Assembly: GCA_022661535.1 (NCBI GenBank)
Contig: JAKULF010000015.1
Coordinates: 186,001 to 250,000 of the forward strand
Length of the DNA stretch: 64,000 bases
Direction: 5' to 3'
From: Eutypa lata
Lineage: Eukaryota > Ascomycota > Sordariomycetes > Xylariales > Diatrypaceae
The position numbers were made by a program, and so were the translations under genes. Under the pieces are notes generated by a model. The model did not search any database and was not told the origin of the DNA. It worked only from the letters and a program-made list of their open reading frames with translations. How positions within the stretch are numbered: the first letter of the stretch is position 1; each line of letters opens with the position of its first letter. Shown here one piece after another: positions 12,139 through 23,428 of the stretch.

Positions 12139-13618
12139 AATCCACCGGACTTGTGCCCAGGTACGCACAAGCTTAGTTGGGTGTTTCGTTGGGTGCTGTC
12201 GGATTGTCATCGAGCGTTAGGTCTGCGACTGTTGGTGTATATTTTCGTGACCACGTCTGCTGCGTAGCAGGTACTGCTGCTCGCCGTCCCATGGAAGTGT
12301 CCGGATGCTGAGTAGAGGTGGTATTATGTCAAGTGAATGGGTGTCACAACGTGATAAGTAGCAGACAGCTTCGGGGTGGGATAGAAGTAGCAGTAATGCC
12401 TTCCCTCTCTTACTATCTAGGGGGTAGATACCCCTATATACACCCTCTGACGACCCTCAAGTAGATAGCCACTAGTCCGAAAGACCAACTATCCACCTAT
12501 CCATCATACCCTGACATAACCGGAACGTAATGAAAGCACTGCGTTGATAATCTGTAGTAGGCCTTAAACAAGCTATGTAAAGGATTGTATCTGAAGATAA
12601 GCGTGTCCAAGCAAATATAGACTAATCTGGATATCGCGATGGTTTTCGTGTGTAGCCAGTATTTAAATATCCGGTCCATCGCAGAAGCCTCGCCCAGCCA
12701 TTTAATTTAGTTACCTAACACCAGCGTTGTCACATGTGTACCCTTCTTCGGTGCTTGCCCCATCCTGTCAGCTTGCGCTGTGCCACTCGGTTCGTCAAGG
12801 TAGAGGTCCCACCTATCGTCGCAGATTATGTCATAGGTTATGTCGTACGGGCCAAAACCGAATGACCAGTAGTTTTCACGATCTACTCAACAATTTGTCA
12901 ACTGAGAAGGATATTGGGGATCTTGGCGCTAAGATAACCTTACCTTCGACTATCTCAGAGTCTAGTTTGATTTCATGTGTTTGAGTATCACAGTCGTAAA
13001 CGAAGGCACGGGGCTTGAGACAACAAGCCCATCTCTTTGGTGTCGTTCTTTGACCACCCATTTGATAGCAAGAGAAAGACTAGCTGAGCTTCAGAAAGCA
13101 TTAAAATATGGGTGGAAGAAGGATATATTAGCGGAAGATGATTAAGGGCCTTCCATGAGAGGAATGTAGGGGGGATCATGTTGTCTTACCGGCCAAGGAA
13201 TGAAGGAAGCTGTAACAAACATGCACCAACATATTTGAATTATCAACTGAATGATTTGTATAAAGTACTTGCTTATTTAGGTATCCGTTTCGATATGTCG
13301 AAGTACACTGGTCATTTTTCGGTAAGTGAGCGCTTAGTCAATAGAGTTTTACTAATGATAGCAGCACCAAACATGTCATATCTAGCCACCTGCATCTTTT
13401 ACAACACCTTACAATGGGAGTTTCGCTATCTAGAACCACCCTTCTTGACTACATATACTTGCAATTATGCAAACTGTTAGTCAAGCATCAGTTCAGCATG
13501 GAGATGTTAAGCAGGGCCAAGGTAGGTCAGGACTCTCTCAAAAATATATATAACTAGAGCTCTCACACATGGATAGACGGTAGGGTATCAGTCGAGGGAT
13601 GTGCTCGGCCGCGGCTTG
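12139..13618. other. 1.5-kb intergenic region
   Basis: No gene was recognised. Only short frames of at most 100 codons occur, without matches to known motifs. Confidence 0.5.
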
Positions 13619-14124
13619 ATGCATACGATCACCTTGCCATACTATCGATTCTTCCGCGAAAATACTCTTCGTCCAATCCTGTCGATTGCGGAATCCGTAG
13701 AAACGGGCTTGGAAGATGAAGGCATCCGTCAAATGCTAGCTAGCTGGCGAGAACGAAAGCTATACGAGCTTTATTTCGTCCAGGTTGCTGTATGAGATGA
13801 TATTCGTTTACACGACTTTTCTTTTCACGAGAGACTAACAAGCATCTCACAGAGTATACTGCTTTCCGGTGCGGTAATAGGAATATGCTCCTGGGAAACT
13901 CGAGAGCAGGAACACTAGGTGAGTTAAACGGCTTTATACTGTAGTCTCTAATTAGATACCCAAGCCTGAAGGAATTCAACTTCTCATCCTATCCATGGTA
14001 TCTTTCTGATGAACGCCAACAATTAGCTTGGGCCCGCTTCCCGGTGGTCCTCCCTCATTTCATCGCTATTCGCGATTCTTCTTTCTTCATCGCAGACATT
14101 CATATTCACAGTCATTAAACTTTC

Positions 14125-14132
14125 TCCACGGC
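14125..14132. repeat. Target-site duplication, left copy
   Basis: TCCACGGC immediately precedes the left terminal inverted repeat. The identical octamer follows the right end at 14626-14633. An exact 8-bp duplication is the signature of hAT transposition. Confidence 0.85.
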
Positions 14133-14625
14133 CAGGCTGGCAAGTCACGCAACGCACTGCACGAGCCGGCTATGTGCGTTACGTGATTTATGATGCACCG
14201 GCACCCTAGATTTGATGCGTTGCCATGCACTTTAATGGATATTATGCATCGGGATTTTGATACGTTACATAAGTGCCAAAAGGGGTAATAAGAATTAAAA
14301 TGAAGTTATCGTAACCTATAAATATCTTGTATACGAATTACCTAGATTACTTAAATTACTTAGCATAAATTTTTTATCCGTATTCGAACTATGGTAATGC
14401 AATAAATTAACCATTTATTAATAATATTATACAAATATATAATATTTATTAATAATGGATTATCAAGTTACATTTTGTATTTACGATAAATACCGTAAAC
14501 GACTTTAAATACAATGCGTTACGTATAAATTATTTTACGGAAAGGTTGATTTTCGTGCGTTAGTTAGCTTATGGACACGAATTCGTGGACACGCCGTGCA
14601 TCTCGTGCAATGACTTGCCAGCCTG
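14133..14625. mobile_element. Non-autonomous hAT-type element (MITE), 493 bp
   Basis: The ends are perfect 15-bp inverted repeats: CAGGCTGGCAAGTCA at 14133-14147 and its complement at 14611-14625. The similarity continues imperfectly inward through a GCACGAG motif. The element is flanked by an exact 8-bp duplication. hAT elements make 8-bp duplications and usually begin CAG, so the class follows from general knowledge. The interior has no transposase frame, is very AT-rich, and carries a long near-palindrome at about 14411-14459. Mobility would need a transposase supplied elsewhere. It interrupts the third exon of a membrane-protein pseudogene. Confidence 0.87.
14411..14459. repeat. AT-rich inverted repeat inside the MITE
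   Basis: Two arms of about 22 bases (beginning CCATTTATTAATAATATTAT, with the complement ending in AATAATGG) flank a few central bases. They could fold into a hairpin when single-stranded. The arms match imperfectly. Confidence 0.7.
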
Positions 14626-14633
14626 TCCACGGC
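14626..14633. repeat. Target-site duplication, right copy
   Basis: TCCACGGC follows the right inverted repeat and matches 14125-14132 exactly. Confidence 0.85.
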
Positions 14634-14981
14634 CACCTTAGCTATCCGAAGAGATCGCCATGATCTGTCTAGTCCACCGACAGAAAGCCAACATCCGATG
14701 GAATATGGTCTTTGCATGGCAAGCACCAATGATGCTCCTGGCGTATTCGGTCATTGCATTTATAATGGGGCTGTGTATACACATCGCCACTCCATTATAT
14801 GCAGATGACGTCTCTTTGGGTGGAAGGCTAGTATGTTCAACATGGTAAACTTTACACCTACAGTTCTCTGATATGGATACAGGCAGTCATATACTACATG
14901 ACCTGGTTCGGGGCTTCTGCAGCCGCTTTCGTGGGGTGTTCATTCTGGGTCTACAGGCCTGTAAAGCCTGTTTCACCTTAA

Positions 14982-15662
14982 GGAGTTCTATCTTTCGACA
15001 CGGTGGTCGGATTTTATCTGCATAACAAATGCGCAGTGTATAGGTCAGTGTATAGGTCATGAAGCTTAGTAGAGAAGTCTTTCTATGCCATATCTATATG
15101 GTATACGGTGTTAATATCAGAAAATCTGTGATGGTTGTCGGTAGGCCTCCTATAAAGGGTTCTGGGGTCTAGTTATAACCAAGGATATGGAATAAATGGG
15201 TGTATACGAAGTATTCTTAGGCTCGAATACCCGAAAATTTCATTCTTACTATGCATGTCCCCACTTGACCATGGCGCCTAGTCTCCCTTTCAGATTTACT
15301 TGACATTTGTTGATGCAGATGCCGTATGCCCCTTTAAAGATATGTGAGTTGGGAAGACTGCAGGTAACATATACGAAGTAGTGATTGCAGTGGAAACTCC
15401 ATGCTTTAATCCAGGTACATGATTGGTAGAAAGATTTGAACCTTGCTTGCTCAATCGGGACCCTGCATGATTGTTATTACTCCAACCCCTTTATTAATAT
15501 AGGGGCTTGGAGTCAAGCGAGAATTTTCTGTTTCAATGACTTTTTCTATTGAAGAGAATAATCAACAAACAAGTTATATGGCACCAGCTACTTCCTCTGC
15601 ATCTATATGGTGATTATCTTGGTTTGGACCACGTCTCCCTTGACCCTCCCAATACAGAAACC
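14982..15662. other. Intergenic region before the P450 gene
   Basis: This 0.7-kb stretch holds no recognised gene. It should include the P450 promoter, but no clear TATA element stands out. Confidence 0.5.
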
Positions 15663-17440
15663 ATGTCGGAACTTACCGAATCTTTGGGGCAGCAGGCCAA
15701 GTTCAGTGTTAACACTCTTTCAATCATATCATTTCTAGTAAGCCCATGATCTTGATTATCTCTGATCTATGTAAATATGATATAGGATATATTGTTGACT
15801 GGCATGGCTTAGATACCTTTGTATATCGTCTGGATAATACTTCAGTCTATGGTGTTGCACCCCCTCCGTAAATTTCCAGGCCCAAGGATAGCCGCGGTAA
15901 CTCGCATACCCTATTGGGTAGCATCTCTGAGTGGCAATCAAGTTCGGTGGATGCAAAGTCTTCACATAAAATATGGACCTATCGTGAGATACGGGCCGAA
16001 TGACTTAAGCTACACCGAGACACAAGCCTGGAAAGATATATATGGCTATCAGAAGGGAAGAAAGGAGAACCCAAAAGACCCGAAGTTCTACCTCACTCCT
16101 GAACATGGCGCTTCTGCATTACCCGAGCTCAGCGAAGCTGAGCATGCAGTTATTCGGCGTATCATCGCACCAGCCTTTTCGCAAAGGGCTCTCAAGAAGC
16201 AGGAGCCTCTGTTCCAGCGCTTCGCTGATATGATGGTCGCCACTATTCGTGACGCTACCCGTGATCGACATGAGACAGGTGTGGACATGGTCAAGATGTT
16301 TAACTTGACAACGTTTGATATCATGGCCGAGTTGACGTTCGGAGAGCCACTGGGGCTCTTAGAAGCTTCAGAATACACACCATGGGTCGAGCTTGTCTTC
16401 AAGTCTTTTTCGTTCTTCCCGGTAGTCCAGATTGTGGAGTATTATTATTTTCTGAAGCCCCTATTTCGATGCCTAGAGCCAAGCTCGGTGAAGAGCATTC
16501 GAATTTCACATCAGAAATACAGCACGGAACGCCTAGATGAGAGACTTGCTAGGGGCTCAGATAAACCTGACTTCTGGAGTCTGATTCTTGCTGAAAATCA
16601 AGCACAGAACGTGCTTCCGGTGCCTCAGATGCATTCCAACGCCCAGCTGTTTATGGCTGCTGGCACAGAGACAACCGCTACTCTACTCTCTGGACTGACT
16701 TATCTACTCTTGGTGAACCCTCGCAGCATGGAGATTCTTACCGACGAAATTAGAGGAGCGTTCAAGTCGGATGAACATATAAACTTTGAATCCCTCGCCC
16801 ACCTGCCATACTTGAATGCTTGCATTGAGGAAGGCCTTCGCATCTACCCCCCTGTGCCCTCAGTAATGCCGCGAGTTATACCTGAAGGTGGGAACGAGAT
16901 ACTGGGGCAATGGATACCAGCTGGTGTGAGTAGTAGTAGCATCTTCCCATCTGATTCTAGGTCGCTGTCTATATTCCGTATTACTTATAACACCTTCCTA
17001 GACCTCCGTTACTCTCCACGCAACGACGAGCTACCGCGACCCTAACAACTTCAAAGACCCCGGTCTGTTTGTCCCAGAGAGGTGGATGGGAGATATGGAG
17101 TACAAGAACGACAAGCGTGATGTGAGACAACCATTCTCGGTCGGTTCACGGAACTGCTTGGGAATTAAGTGAGTCTTTATTGAGTATCCATAAATACAGT
17201 ATCTATTGTCTATGCTATCTGAAACCAGTGGACGCCGTGGATAGTTGCTGGGGAGGGGCTAATCTCTTATGAATGACTAGCATGGCGTGGCACGAAATGC
17301 GACTCCTTCTAGCCAAGGTGCTATTTAACCTCGACTTCGAGCTCTGTGACGAGTCGCGTGACTGGATTGATCAAAAAGTATACCTTCTCTGGCAGAAAAA
17401 GCCTCTCATGTGCCGCGCGATACCTGTCATAAGACGTTAG
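15663..17440 (+). CDS. Cytochrome P450 monooxygenase (isotrichodermin C-15 hydroxylase/CYP65-like)
   Basis: A heme-thiolate oxygenase of the kind found in fungal secondary metabolism. Four exons (15663-15737, 15813-16925, 17002-17168, 17281-17440) give 504 residues, a normal full length. An N-terminal hydrophobic anchor includes IISFL and IPLYIVWIIL. The hinge reads KFPGPRIAA. The I-helix oxygen-binding motif is AAGTETTATL, the ExxR motif is EEGLR, the PERF-type motif is FVPERWM, and the heme loop is FSVGSRNCLG with Cys448. All introns are GT-AG and the phases restore these motifs (for example GLGIN spanning the last join). No lesion was seen, so this gene looks functional although its neighbours are decayed. 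The CYP65-like assignment rests on overall pattern (LPELSEAEHAVIRR, YGPIVRYGPNDLSY) and is tentative. The substrate is unknown. Confidence 0.88.
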
Positions 17441-18669
17441 GAGACGGGTTTATGGTGGAGAAGGCGGGGGGGAAGGGGTTAAGGGGCTAGACTTTGATAT
17501 TACATAATAACAAGACCTTTCAGAATTTACCCCTTTTACTCTATCAGAACACTGAACTGCATAGATGGGTGTGTTTGATGACAGAGTACGACATCGCTTG
17601 ATTTTCTCCCTAGATTTATCCTCGATCATCTCATCAAGCTCCAATATTCCAATATATATGAGTAGCTCAGTCTTTCTGATTTGAACCACAACAAAAGCCA
17701 CAGTTCGTCTGCCATCCTGCCACATCATCAGAATAGATAAACTCCCGCCGGAGATAGTCAACACCACTGCCTCTTTCCTCGGAGGCGACAACATTGTCCA
17801 TCTCTTAATGATATCCTGAAAATGATAGGCCATGGTCGAGCGAAGCACCTTCTCCCCCCCACGATTAGCTCCGACGGCTATGAAACCGGCGAATTGACTC
17901 TCACTGCTACCCCATGTTGTCGCCCGGCTTATCTGCTCAACCTGACGTTCATTGTCACTGTTCTGTTTGACAATCAAGCACCACAGTACGCAGCAGGGCT
18001 GCTTCGGCGGAGCTTTCACTGCAACACTCCAGAGAAGCTTCGAGATTCTGGTGACGATGAAATGGAGTTGAAACAAGTCGTAGTGAGAGTGGGTTGACGC
18101 TCGAGGTAGGTTACGTATCTCGATGCGACACTGGATGAACGGTCGAGTGCCACGGTGCTGACGCCAACGTATTATCTACTGAGCACGCCGATAGGAGTTT
18201 GGTACTTCACTCATAACGGGTATCTTGACAGTGGACTGCCGGCGACGCCACGTAACATCCCCTGCGAGGAAACCATACAGCCTTTCCCCGCCTCCTGAGT
18301 CAACGCTATCGCGGATATACTAACCCTACAGCAAACTATTCTCTACCTCTAAGTTGATGTATTGGCCTTCTAACTACTCGAAGGAGGTCTAGGAACATAT
18401 GGGCAGAGTTGGCTTGTCGAGAACCAAGCGCTAGGCTCGCCGCCGGAGTCCACTTGGTATACCTGGCGTGAATATCTCACGAGCAAAGAGTGGAATAGTC
18501 GTAAACTATCGTTTTCATATGTCAAAGACTAGCGACCTTAGAAGTTGACCTTGGATAAACTGCATGAAGTTGGCCTGGATGCATTTTCAGGGGCAGAGAT
18601 GGTCGAGTTGGAGGCCAAGTTCGGGGTTCTTCAAGGGACGATACACTAAAGATCTAGATACTAGATAAG
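17441..18669. other. 1.2-kb region with unassigned coding-like fragments
   Basis: No gene was recognised. The plus strand at about 18150-18640 carries stop-interrupted, protein-like stretches (for example TPIGVWYFTHNGYLDSG and LHEVGLDAFSGAEMVELE) that may be remnants of a decayed gene. I cannot name the family. A 208-codon minus-strand frame at 17450-18076 opens from TTG and resembles nothing I know. Confidence 0.35.
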
Positions 18670-19751
18670 CTAATGGCTATGCTTTAATTGGCTCGCTTCA
18701 TCACTGATCTGTCCTACCCTGGAAGAAGATAACTCGCCCATAGTCTCCCGCCACAATCTCTCGGCAATGTGTTGCCCCTGTGAACTATACATAATTGGCG
18801 CCATACTAAATCCGTTAAACAAATCAACTGTACATAGGTTTCACAACTTTGGTAGAGAGGAAAGAGATGCTTACGGCTTCAACTTTTGGGAACAGAAATA
18901 CTGTCCATGTGTTCCATGTCTATGCTTGACAGCCGCGTACGTCAACTGGCGGGCACCGAAGTCGGGATAATAGCCAAAGATACGTCTGACAATCTGTGCA
19001 ACGTAGCCTTTGAAGGTGCCGTCAGAGTCAATATCAGACTTTGTGCCGTAAACGAACCCGGGTGTAGCAGCACTGATTACGGACAGAGAGGAAGGTACTC
19101 GCTTGGCCAACTCGGTCAAGAAGAACAATTGAAGTAATTTAGATGTATTATCACGGTTGAGCATATCGACTTGGCCTGGTTTGTCGAGGGCGGGCAACAA
19201 AGGGTCGGAATCCTATTCTGGGAAAGTAGTCCAACCCGCAGATCGCTCGTAACTAGAACGAGTCGGCTTGGTCGAGATTGCTGTGCTGTAACTTTCGCTT
19301 TTAAGACAGGGAGTGGCAGAATAATCAGCAGAGCAGTAGAAAGATAGTTTGTCTGGACGTTCTTGCGGCCGGCTAACGGATTGACCCGGAAAAACAGCCT
19401 GGTGCTGCCTGCGTTCAAGATAACAATATCTAGGCGTTCGAGTCTGTTGGCCCTCTCCGCAAATGAACGGATCGAATCATAAGACGAGAAATTAAGGTTC
19501 CAGATCTCGATTAACAGGGTGTCTTGGTCAGCGGAAAGCTGCTCCTTAGCAGCGACGCCTGTATCCTCATCACGGACAGCAATAATAAGTTTTGCCAGTC
19601 CGAGAGCTTCGAGTTGCCGGCAGCATTCCAGGCCAATACCGCCATTCGACCTAGTGACAATAGCAGTTTTCCCTCGGACTCGACTTGGGTTGGCAAGATA
19701 AGTGCTGGCGTTACGAAAAGTTGACGGTAGATGAACTGCGGAATGCTCCAC
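18670..19751 (-). pseudogene. Short-chain dehydrogenase/reductase pseudogene
   Basis: The remains of an NAD(P)-dependent SDR of the type common in fungal secondary metabolism. From the N terminus: GKTAIVTRSNGGIGLECC (the TGxxxGIG cofactor motif with its first Gly replaced by Arg), LDIVILNAGSTR (the NNAG-type motif), VQTNYLSTALL, then RLVLVTSD. Near 19200 the frame shifts by one base and goes on as LPALDKPGQV and DNTSKLLQLFFLTELAKR. The active-site YxxxK here reads DNTSK, so the catalytic Tyr is lost. A tail matching the family end (QGQHIAERLWRETMGEL) reaches a stop at 18670, again out of frame. The shift, the lost Tyr and the damaged cofactor motif together show that it is not functional. Confidence 0.8.
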
Positions 19752-20306
19752 TCCTTCTCAGGAGTGATACAAAAGCTACTGACATAACTGTGATAGAGGA
19801 AAGACGTGGGGAAAGACTTAGGTAGGCTTCTGAAAGATTCCGACTATTCCCAGTCTGTTGCGAGGTACGCGGGATACCCACAGCAGACGCGATATTGCTT
19901 CTAAGTTTTCTATTATAACACCGGTTAATTGGAGCTGGCCTCATGTGCTACTGTAGCACCGCGGCATATAACTGGCCAGGCTGATACAACGTCCAACCGC
20001 GGTTGGGATGAAAACAGGGGTAGGCAACCAACTGCATACACGTAGAAATCTATGCGGCCAGATGTTGTGCAATACGGCCACTGGCACGGCGTAAAGGACG
20101 TTGAAGCACATAGTAGTCGTTAGTATGCCCTTGACAATCATTCGGATAAGATCCATTAAAAATGGTGCCATCTTCAGCCAATTCGTGAAGCCGCTTAAGC
20201 ATCTAGCCCCCCAGCCCCTTTATGCTGAATACACACGACAACATTTCCCAGCTAGGCGGAAAATAATGGACCATTACCTTTTGATCCATCTATAAAATTC
20301 ACAATA
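19752..20306. other. Spacer between the SDR and FAD-oxidase relics
   Basis: The two relics diverge from this half-kilobase. Short minus-strand frames here (for example 19941-20171) carry no recognised motif. A TATAAAA element on the plus strand at about 20291 lies close to the putative start of the FAD-oxidase relic. Confidence 0.45.
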
Positions 20307-22131
20307 ATGGCGTAATTCTTTGATAGTCTGCAATCTAGCCTTGGTGTGTTCGGTTCAGCTGACCCCTCATCCTTGGTTACGCCATCCTGCGCACAGCTCC
20401 CGGCAACGTTCCCTAATGCGACCTTTACTCAAGACCACACGTTGTACCAATCTCTAGCTCAGGACAATTGGTAGGCTATGTCAACATCTTTCCGCTTTTT
20501 CTGTATTGTTTCAAACCCCTGTGAGATACCAGTAAGAACTACCGGCGAAGCAGGTCGGGGGCAGCAAGGAAGTAGCCTTACTACATCTTCCAGCCTCCTG
20601 GTTCTCAGGAGCCCCAAGTCGCCACTACTACCCTAGTTCAGGAGAACATGAGCTTTGCTATTCGCAGTGGTGGGCACATGCCAGCTCCAGGTGCTGCTAA
20701 CATCGATGATGGTGTCTTGATCGATTTATCAGCACTGAGTAATATCGAATATCATGCAGGTAGGAGCGGGGTAGTAATTGGATCTGGAAACCGATGGGGA
20801 GATGTATATCGTCATCTCGACCCCTATGCCGTAACTGTTGTTGGGGGCCGGGTCTTAGACGTTGGCGTCGGAGGGGTGGTCCTTGGCTGTAAGCTGATAC
20901 CCTACAGCACCTGTTCCGTTCGACATAATGCCTGTTGGTGTAGTTATTAACTAAAATGCAAGGCGGCCTATCCTATCTATCGGACCTAAATGGCCTGGTT
21001 TGCGACAACGTCGTTGATTTTGAGGTATGATGCATTTTGTCCTCCTGGTACACTGCCTCTTCTATCAGATCCATTCTAACTAAGCCCTTAACTAGGTTAT
21101 GCTTGGTGATGGGTCTCTCGTTCACGCCAACACTGAAAGTAACAGTGATTTATTTTGGGCTCTGAGGGGAGGAGGAAAAAACTTCGGTATGTGTGATTGT
21201 GTCGCAACATCCCTGCTTTCAACTATCTAACGGAATATAACTGGGGAAAAGGGGTCGTCACAGCTTTCACCCTTACCACTTACCCCATACACAAAGTTTG
21301 GGGAGGTATAAGGGTATATGCATGGGACGACCTGGATGGCATATATCAGGCTATGGCTGAATACCAATTTGTTCCTGACAAGGACCCTTATGCCAGTATG
21401 AACCTACAAGGTTTCGCCACGAATACTAGCATAGGACTAGTCCTAAGCATAGTGTATCTGAAGCCTGAAGAGTCACCTATTGCCCTCTCCTCGTCCTCCA
21501 AGTTCACTCCGGTGTTGGACACAATTCAGATCCAAACATTGGCAGAATATATGGGAGGCCATCCCGTCCCGGAACTCAAAAGATGAAGTCTATTCCCCCT
21601 ATCCCCGAAGCACGCAATGGCCACTGAGATTCATGGCGACCCCGCAGAGTCGACTCGTTCGTTGCAGGCTTCAAGGTTGCCAGGGCACTGTACGCCACGA
21701 TTGCGGAGATCATGCGGGACTCGCAAGCACCAGAGCGGCTCCAACTGCTCACGGCGGGATCCGCGGCTTTTGGGCTCCAGGTCGTATCTTCGAGCACGGT
21801 CGAGGCCGGCAGGCTTCGCGGTGGTAACGCCTTAGGGCTGGATCCAGTCAGCCAGACTTGGCTTCACATGGACGTTGGGTGGTGGTGGCCGGGAGACGAC
21901 GAGAAGGCACTCGACGCGGCACGTTTCGTGGTTGGTGAGGTCGAAGATGCGGCCAAGGCGACGGGGAACTACCTGCCGTGCCTGTTCATGAACGATGCGA
22001 ATATTCAACAAGACGTTATCGGAAGCTACGGAGATGCCAATGTCAAGAGGCTGAAGGAGGTGCAAGATAGGTATGACCCGGATAGAGTGCTCCAAAAGCT
22101 GGTCCCGGGAGGCTTCAAACTTGGGATTTAG
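20307..22131 (+). pseudogene. FAD-linked oxidoreductase (BBE-like) pseudogene
   Basis: A berberine-bridge-type oxidase with PP-loop FAD fold. The likely ATG at 20307 is followed at codon 3 by TAA, after which FFDSLQSSLGVFG and CAQLPATFPNATFTQD continue in frame. After an intron near 20471 another in-frame TAG occurs. RSGGHMPAPGA follows, where the His would hold the flavin covalently. Next come GVVLG/GLSYLSDLNGLVCDN, then GDGSLVHAN and FWALRGGGKNFG, each separated by intact introns. VVTAFTLTTYPIHKVWGG leads into the substrate domain. Between about 21586 and 21627 the frame changes and a TGA appears. The C-terminal block (DRYDPDRVLQKLVPGGFKL) is intact to 22131. The TAA and TAG fit C:G-to-T:A changes. 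Three or more lesions make a working enzyme unlikely. Confidence 0.75.
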
Positions 22132-22394
22132 GTAGTGGAATAAATTATTCTCTTTGTAGAATTGACTACCCTATGCCTAAATAGCACTTTGCCTACCAGT
22201 AGCCAGTATTGATGTGATATACAGTGGGTGTTTCGAAGGGGCCATATTGAACAGCGACGTTCAATTTTCATAGCGCCCCTTGTGGTTAAAAAGAAAGCCT
22301 CAACTTTCAGACTCCCAGGCCTCCAGCCCCGAAGGCTTCTGCACCCCGTAGGTCTTATTCGTATGGAACGCTGAAACTGCGCCCCTTAAGCAAT

Positions 22395-22868
22395 CTAAGC
22401 CAGCCTCTTGGACATCCGTAGATAAGGCACGTCCCCTTTGAAGAACACTTCCCCCTCGGCGCCCATGCCGAATTTCTCGTAGAACGGGAGCGCGCTCTGG
22501 CGCGCATCGCACCAGATGCTCTTGGCGCCCGCCCGCACGGCCGCCTCGATCGTGTGCGCCAGCAGCGCAGACCCTATGCCTTTTCCTTGCCAGGGAACGG
22601 CCGTGGCGAACTTGCGGAAGCGTGCCTCCCCGGTCTTGATGTCGATGAAAAGCGATATGATGCTTATGGGCTCGGACTCACTGGGGTTGTCACTGGTACC
22701 AGTACCAATTGGCACGAAAGCTCCGAAGTGCTGCCCATCTGCGTCGTCGGACAACTGGACGTGGCTTGGAGGTTTATGTGGCCAGAGTACGGCGTGACGT
22801 AGGGGATAGGTCTGGGACGCTGGGATGACCCGGATTATCAATAGAGGCTGTTGATCTGGGGTTGCCAT
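22395..22868 (-). CDS. GNAT family N-acetyltransferase
   Basis: An acetyl-CoA-dependent acetyltransferase of 157 residues, single exon. The acetyl-CoA loop of motif A is visible as VPWQGKGIGSALLAHTIEAA (Q/R-x-x-G-x-G/A), followed by KSIWCDARQSALPFYEKFGM, the usual helix and beta-strand with a Tyr near the acceptor site. The first half has the expected variable strand (EARFRKFATAV). The frame is open upstream of 22868 but only from a TTG. The first ATG (22868, MATPDQQP) is the better start. The substrate cannot be predicted. No lesion was found, unlike the gene's left-hand neighbours. Confidence 0.83.
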   Translation of the reverse strand: MATPDQQPLLIIRVIPASQTYPLRHAVLWPHKPPSHVQLSDDADGQHFGAFVPIGTGTSDNPSESEPISIISLFIDIKTGEARFRKFATAVPWQGKGIGSALLAHTIEAAVRAGAKSIWCDARQSALPFYEKFGMGAEGEVFFKGDVPYLRMSKRLA

Positions 22869-23428
22869 TGGGTGGATGGTTGTGCTACAAGGACGCTGGG
22901 ACGTCGAGTTCAATTATATAGTTTGACCCAGAATACAAGTTAGGTACAGTACCTAAGTCATGTGACCCCGGCAGCTTTCGAACTTCCGAGATCCCGGTAA
23001 AGTGGGACATGCGGGTCGGTACCTAATATCAACTTGCCCCGCGGTCCCGTGCTCCACAACGGAGTGGCCTGCTGTTTCTCTCTGTCTGTCATTTCTCTCT
23101 TCTTCATGTCTACATTGAAACCCTGCGGTCATCAACAGATCGGCCACGGCCTCAGGAAAACCTACGATGTATACAGCGCTCAACAGGTGTTGTCTGCAAC
23201 AAGAGAAGCAAGGCACGACACGCCAACATCGCGCCCGAATCGTTGGATTGAAGTGCGGAGCTGATCACGATGATATAATACCTTTTCATTCCATGTTAAT
23301 TGTACCTCTTTTTGTAAAAACGAAGGCAGTTCATCAGTGAGGTAAAATTATAAGCTAAAGAAAAGGAAAACAATGGACGTAAGCATATAGCGAGTGCAGC
23401 CAGCCATAAGGGCAGATTGCATGCGCCA
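22869..23428. other. Intergenic region
   Basis: Half a kilobase with only short unassigned frames. The left part probably holds the GNAT promoter. Confidence 0.4.

Larger units (their letters stand above)
13619..14981 (+). pseudogene. Fungal multi-pass membrane protein gene, broken by a transposon and stops
   Basis: Four exon-like blocks belong to one gene of an uncharacterised Pezizomycotina membrane-protein family recognised by its motifs. Block 1 (13619-13789) reads RPILSIAESVETGLEDEGIR and WRERKLYELYFVQVA. Block 2 (13853-13918) reads SGAVIGICSWETREQEH, followed by TAG where the family has Trp. Block 3 begins at 14027 (LGPASRWSSLISSLFAIL) and is cut by a 493-bp element at 14133-14625. Across the element the frame continues as LSEEIAMICLVHRQ, then WQAPMMLLAYSVIAFIMG, and ends in a last block (14883-14981) with FVGCSFWVYRPV. 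Splice sites are intact. A second TAG (14639-14641) lies just after the insertion. At least two nonsense codons plus the insertion make this a pseudogene. The true start may lie upstream of 13619. Confidence 0.75.

Noticed and set aside
17450..18076. 208-codon minus-strand frame
   Set aside because: Opens only from TTG, matches no family, and ends in a low-complexity Pro/Ser tail.
19190..19210. Intron to explain the SDR frame change
   Set aside because: The two frames abut without room for an intron, and the catalytic Tyr is missing as well.
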